Source: Cognatilysobacter segetis (GTDB lineage: Bacteria; Pseudomonadota; Gammaproteobacteria; Xanthomonadales; Xanthomonadaceae). Taken from it: 64,000 nt of DNA. The stretch lies in assembly GCF_004359965.1 (NCBI RefSeq), contig NZ_SMRQ01000002.1:1-64000 (forward strand), in the 5' to 3' direction. Position numbers and translations under genes: made by a program. Of the stretch, positions 61,150 to 64,000 are shown in pieces (the stretch's first letter is position 1; each line of letters starts with the position of its first letter). Below the pieces are notes generated by a model. That model saw nothing but the letters and a program-made list of their open reading frames with translations. It was not told the DNA's origin and did not search any database.

Positions 61150-63162
61150 TCACGCCTTGCCGGGCGCCGGCTTCGCGGCGGGCGCCGTTGCGGGCGGCGC
61201 CGAGGTCGACGCGGTGGCCTGCCAGCCGCAGGTCTTGCCCTCGTTCTGCTGCTTCAGCCACTGCTGCAGCGGCGCGAAGTACTCCAGCACGGCCGAGGCG
61301 TCCATCTTCTCGTTGCCGGTCAGCTCCTTCATCGTCTTCTGCCAAGGCTGGCTGGCGCCCTTCGACAGCATCGCCCAGTAGCGGCGACCGGCCTCCGGGT
61401 TGCCGTAGAAGCTGCACTCGTACAGCGGGCCCTTGAAGCCGGACGCGTCGCAGAGCGCCTTGTAGAACTGGAACTGCAGCACGTGCGACAGGAAGTAGCG
61501 CGTGTAGGGGGTATTCGCCGGGACGTGGTACTTGGCCGCCGGATCGAAGAAGTCCTCGCTGCGCGGGGTCGGCGGCGCGACGCCCTGGTACTTCGCCTTC
61601 AGGTCCCACCAGGCCTTGTTGTACTGGTCGGGCTTGATCGAACCGTCGAACACGCCCCAGCGCCAGCGATCGATCATCAGGCCGAACGGGAGGAACGAGA
61701 TCTTGGCCAGCGCCATGCGCATCTGCGCGTTGATCAGCGCCTCGTTGCTCTGCTGCGGCTGGGCCACCAGGCCGATGGTGTTGAGGTAGGCCGGCGTCAT
61801 CGACAGCACGATCGTGTCGCCGATCGCCTCGTGGAAGCCGTCGTGCGCGCCAGCCTGGAAGATCGGCGGCAGCTTGTTGTAGGCCAGGTAGTAATACACG
61901 TGGCCCATCTCGTGGTAGATCGTGGTGAAGTCTTCCTCGTTCGGCTTCGTGCACATCTTGATGCGCACGTCGCCGGCCATGTTCATGTCCCAGGCGGAGG
62001 CGTGGCAGACCACGTCGCGGTCGCGCGGCTTCACGAACTGGGCCTTCTCCCAGTACGACGCCGGCAGCTTCGGCATGCCGAGCGAGGTGTAGAAGTCCTG
62101 CGCGCGCTCGTTCATCTGCTTGGCGGTCGCGAGCGCGGCCTCGTGCTCGGCGTCGGCCGTGGCTGCCGGAGTGGCGGTGCCGGCGATCTTCGCGGTCGCG
62201 GCGGCGAGGTTCTGCTGGTACTGCGCCTGCAGCGCCGAGTTGACATCCAGGCTGCCGGCGCCCGGATACGGCGCCATGAGGTCCCAGAGGTTGCTCCAGT
62301 CCTGCTGCCACATGTTGCCCATCAGGTGCGCGGGCAGCATGTGACCGGCGACGTGGCCGCGCTGCGCGCCGTACTTGGCGTCGAGCTTGGTGCCGGCGTA
62401 GCAGTGCAGCTGCTCGTAGAGCGGCTTGACCTGGCCCCACAGGCGATCGGTCTCGGCCGACAGTTCCGCCGGCGACATGTCGTAGCCCGAGCGCCACAGC
62501 TCGCCGGCGTCGGCATAGCCCAGGTCGCGCGCGCCCTCGTTGATCAGCGCGACGAAGCGCGAATAGTCCTTTCGCTGCGGGGCGGCGGTGGAATGCCAGC
62601 CCTGCCACGCCTCGAGCTGCTCGTCGTAGTCGCGGCTCTTGGCGAGCACGTCCTCGAGGTCGCCGAGCTGGCGGCAGCTCTTCGCCGGGCCTTCGCCCTT
62701 GCAATACGTGCCCTTGCCGTAGGCGCCTTCCATGCGGGTGGCGATCGCGGTCAGTTCGGCGAGCTTCGCGGGATCCTTCGGCGGCGGCATCGCGGCCTGC
62801 AGCTTGAGCAACTGGATCGCGCGCGCCGTCTCCGGCGACATCGTCTGGCCCTCGAACCTGCGCGACTGCTCGATCCAGCGGTTCAGCTGGGCGAGGTAGC
62901 GCTCGTTCGCCTTGGCCGACACGAGCTCGCTGTCGTCGTTGATGTAGGTCGACGACAGCCATTGCGAGGCCGTGAGCTCCGGGTACGACTTGCGGTATTC
63001 CTCGTTCACGCGGGCGATGAACTGGTCCGCGGTCTCGTTGGCGGGCGCGTCGGCGGCGGGCGACGTGCCGGCGGCGCCGGGCGATCCGGGCGGCGCCTTG
63101 CAGCCGGGCAGGGCGAGGGCGGCAGCGACGCCCAAGGCGAGCAGTGCGCGAACGGGTTTCAT
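61150..63162 (-). CDS. Peptidase M2 (ACE-like) dipeptidyl carboxypeptidase, lipoprotein
   Basis: A 670-residue zinc peptidase of the angiotensin-converting-enzyme family, which removes dipeptides from peptide C termini. The zinc site is [12 protein letters not shown] (residues 417-421) with the third ligand in GFHEAIGD (Glu445). Other family blocks are [32 protein letters not shown] and the chloride-region [18 protein letters not shown] lipobox LPGC (Cys21) predicts a periplasmic lipoprotein. Bacterial members are known in Xanthomonas. A short Ala/Thr-rich insertion ([20 protein letters not shown]) is specific to this protein or group. Confidence 0.95.
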   Translation of the reverse strand: MKPVRALLALGVAAALALPGCKAPPGSPGAAGTSPAADAPANETADQFIARVNEEYRKSYPELTASQWLSSTYINDDSELVSAKANERYLAQLNRWIEQSRRFEGQTMSPETARAIQLLKLQAAMPPPKDPAKLAELTAIATRMEGAYGKGTYCKGEGPAKSCRQLGDLEDVLAKSRDYDEQLEAWQGWHSTAAPQRKDYSRFVALINEGARDLGYADAGELWRSGYDMSPAELSAETDRLWGQVKPLYEQLHCYAGTKLDAKYGAQRGHVAGHMLPAHLMGNMWQQDWSNLWDLMAPYPGAGSLDVNSALQAQYQQNLAAATAKIAGTATPAATADAEHEAALATAKQMNERAQDFYTSLGMPKLPASYWEKAQFVKPRDRDVVCHASAWDMNMAGDVRIKMCTKPNEEDFTTIYHEMGHVYYYLAYNKLPPIFQAGAHDGFHEAIGDTIVLSMTPAYLNTIGLVAQPQQSNEALINAQMRMALAKISFLPFGLMIDRWRWGVFDGSIKPDQYNKAWWDLKAKYQGVAPPTPRSEDFFDPAAKYHVPANTPYTRYFLSHVLQFQFYKALCDASGFKGPLYECSFYGNPEAGRRYWAMLSKGASQPWQKTMKELTGNEKMDASAVLEYFAPLQQWLKQQNEGKTCGWQATASTSAPPATAPAAKPAPGKA

Positions 63163-63246
63163 GCGGGACTCCGGAACGACGGCGCGGGGTGCGGTCGACG
63201 CAGGCTAGAGGCCGGCCCGCGGAGGCGCAAGGCGACCGTTCGCCGT

Positions 63247-63726
63247 TCAGTCCGGAACGTGCAGGGTCCGCGTCGCGGCGTCGGCCAGGCCGGCGCGATC
63301 GAGCCAGGCCCAGGCGTCGCCGGCATCGTGCTCGACGTAGGCGCGGGCGGACCCGAGGCGGAACGTGTAGCCCCACGCGTCCATGTCGGCGAGCACGCGC
63401 TGGGCGCCGACACCGGGCAGCGCATCGCCCAGCAACGCCTGCAGCACGCACACGGCGTTCTCTTCCTCGATCGAGTCGGTCGCGTCGGTATGCACCTGCG
63501 CACGCCGCGCGGGCGGCAGCACGATCAGGTGGCAGGCCTCGTGCAGCAGCGAATGCACCGGCGTGTCGCCGCGCGCGTACACCGTGGCCCCGATCAGCCC
63601 GGCCTCGCATTCGCCCCAGTACGAGCCGGGGATCGGCGCGCCGTCGGGCACGCGTTCGAGCGCCAGGCCGTAACGGCCCAGCAGCGTGGCGACGGCGTCG
63701 AAGTCGATGTCGGCGAGGGTCAGCAT
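63247..63726 (-). CDS. Small protein with an HExxH motif, ImmA/IrrE-like zinc site
   Basis: A 159-residue cytoplasmic protein with no signal or membrane helix. Residues 62-66 read HEACH, a full HExxH zinc-peptidase motif, within VHSLLHEACHLIVLPP. About 20 residues later comes DSIEEENAVCVLQALLG, resembling the glutamate helix that supplies the third zinc ligand in ImmA/IrrE proteases. I cannot name the family. The upstream 60 residues are acidic and without known motifs. It lies between the M2 peptidase and minE, all on the minus strand. Confidence 0.75.
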   Translation of the reverse strand: MLTLADIDFDAVATLLGRYGLALERVPDGAPIPGSYWGECEAGLIGATVYARGDTPVHSLLHEACHLIVLPPARRAQVHTDATDSIEEENAVCVLQALLGDALPGVGAQRVLADMDAWGYTFRLGSARAYVEHDAGDAWAWLDRAGLADAATRTLHVPD

Positions 63727-63784
63727 GGCGCGGATACGACGATGCCCCGCGCGGGCGGGGCATCGGCACGGCGGTGGAACGGGA

Positions 63785-64000
63785 TCAGGGCGACGGCGTC
63801 TGCGCGGCGTTTTCCGGCAGCGCGACGGAAATGTCGAGCACCTTGTTGTCGCCTTCGCCGATCAGGTCGACCTTGACCGACTCCACGTCGACGTTGACGT
63901 ACTTGCGGATCACCTCGAGCAGCTCGCGCTGCAGCATCGGCAGGTAGTCCGGGCCGCCACGGCCGGCGCGCTCGTGCGCGACGATGATGCGCAGGCGGTC
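63785..64000 (-). CDS. minE: Cell division topological specificity factor MinE, partial
   Basis: The last 71 codons of minE; the 5' end lies beyond the window. MinE drives the MinCD oscillation so that division occurs at mid-cell. The start of the visible part, [15 protein letters not shown], is the MinD-binding helix, followed by [20 protein letters not shown] and [20 protein letters not shown], the dimerisation domain. The C terminus is extended by [12 protein letters not shown]. In relatives minD and minC lie upstream of minE, here to the right of the window. Confidence 0.95.
   Translation of the reverse strand, partial: DRLRIIVAHERAGRGGPDYLPMLQRELLEVIRKYVNVDVESVKVDLIGEGDNKVLDISVALPENAAQTPSP

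Overview
The window is very GC-rich (roughly 70%, by eye) and densely coded, with almost only chromosomal housekeeping genes. Gene content and order point to a gammaproteobacterium of the Xanthomonadaceae/Lysobacterales, most like Lysobacter or Luteimonas. The evidence is the run pyrG-kdsA-eno-ftsB-ispD-ispF-truD, then surE-pcm-yqaA-nlpD, then an Xcc1710-type protein, yhbY, rlmE, ftsH and folP, then miaA-hfq-hflX-hflK-hflC-purA. Several proteins also belong to families well represented in xanthomonads, such as the peptidase M2 (ACE-like) enzyme, S9 peptidase and M4 protease. The species call is inference; no rRNA is present.

Layout. 1-9.4 kb: a small Lys/Gly-rich protein, a PadR regulator with a HAAS/sensor membrane protein, an intracellular PHB depolymerase, a methyltransferase, HemJ, a lipoprotein alkaline phosphatase, a dicarboxylate-type symporter, a thioesterase and two NlpC/P60 cell-wall hydrolases. 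9.5-20.3 kb: an FKBP isomerase, a secreted M4 metalloprotease, a DadA-like oxidase, glutathione reductase, HutG, an orphan ParS/MbcA-like antitoxin, an S9 peptidase and parE. 20.5-28.2 kb: an Ala/Thr-rich secreted protein, then the pyrG-to-truD core cluster with 4-nt start/stop overlaps. 28.2-36.3 kb: Smr protein, surE-pcm-yqaA-nlpD, Xcc1710-like protein, YhbY, RlmE, FtsH, a tiny membrane protein and FolP. 36.3-45.5 kb: a cluster of DnaA boxes, an amino-acid permease, miaA-hfq-hflX, hflK-hflC, a DUF2065 protein, purA and an anti-sigma-like protein. 45.5-52.9 kb: modABC, a UvrA paralogue, a MATE transporter and a Crp/Fnr regulator with an overlapping small gene. 53-64 kb: a KGG-repeat stress protein, gcvP behind a tandem glycine riboswitch, an unknown secreted protein, an Atm1-like ABC exporter, a Bcr/CflA transporter, the M2 peptidase, a small HExxH protein and the 3' part of minE.

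Genes that act together include FtsH with its inhibitors HflK/HflC, IspD/IspF in the MEP isoprenoid pathway, SurE/Pcm in stress and repair, NlpD with the NlpC/P60 hydrolases at the envelope, and ModA/B/C in molybdate import. No mobile element, prophage, CRISPR array, tRNA or rRNA was found. No clear new multi-gene system is visible. The best leads are a small ImmA-like HExxH protein, the DnaA-box cluster, the orphan antitoxin-like gene, the long structured leader before the KGG gene, and the low-complexity secreted protein between parE and pyrG.
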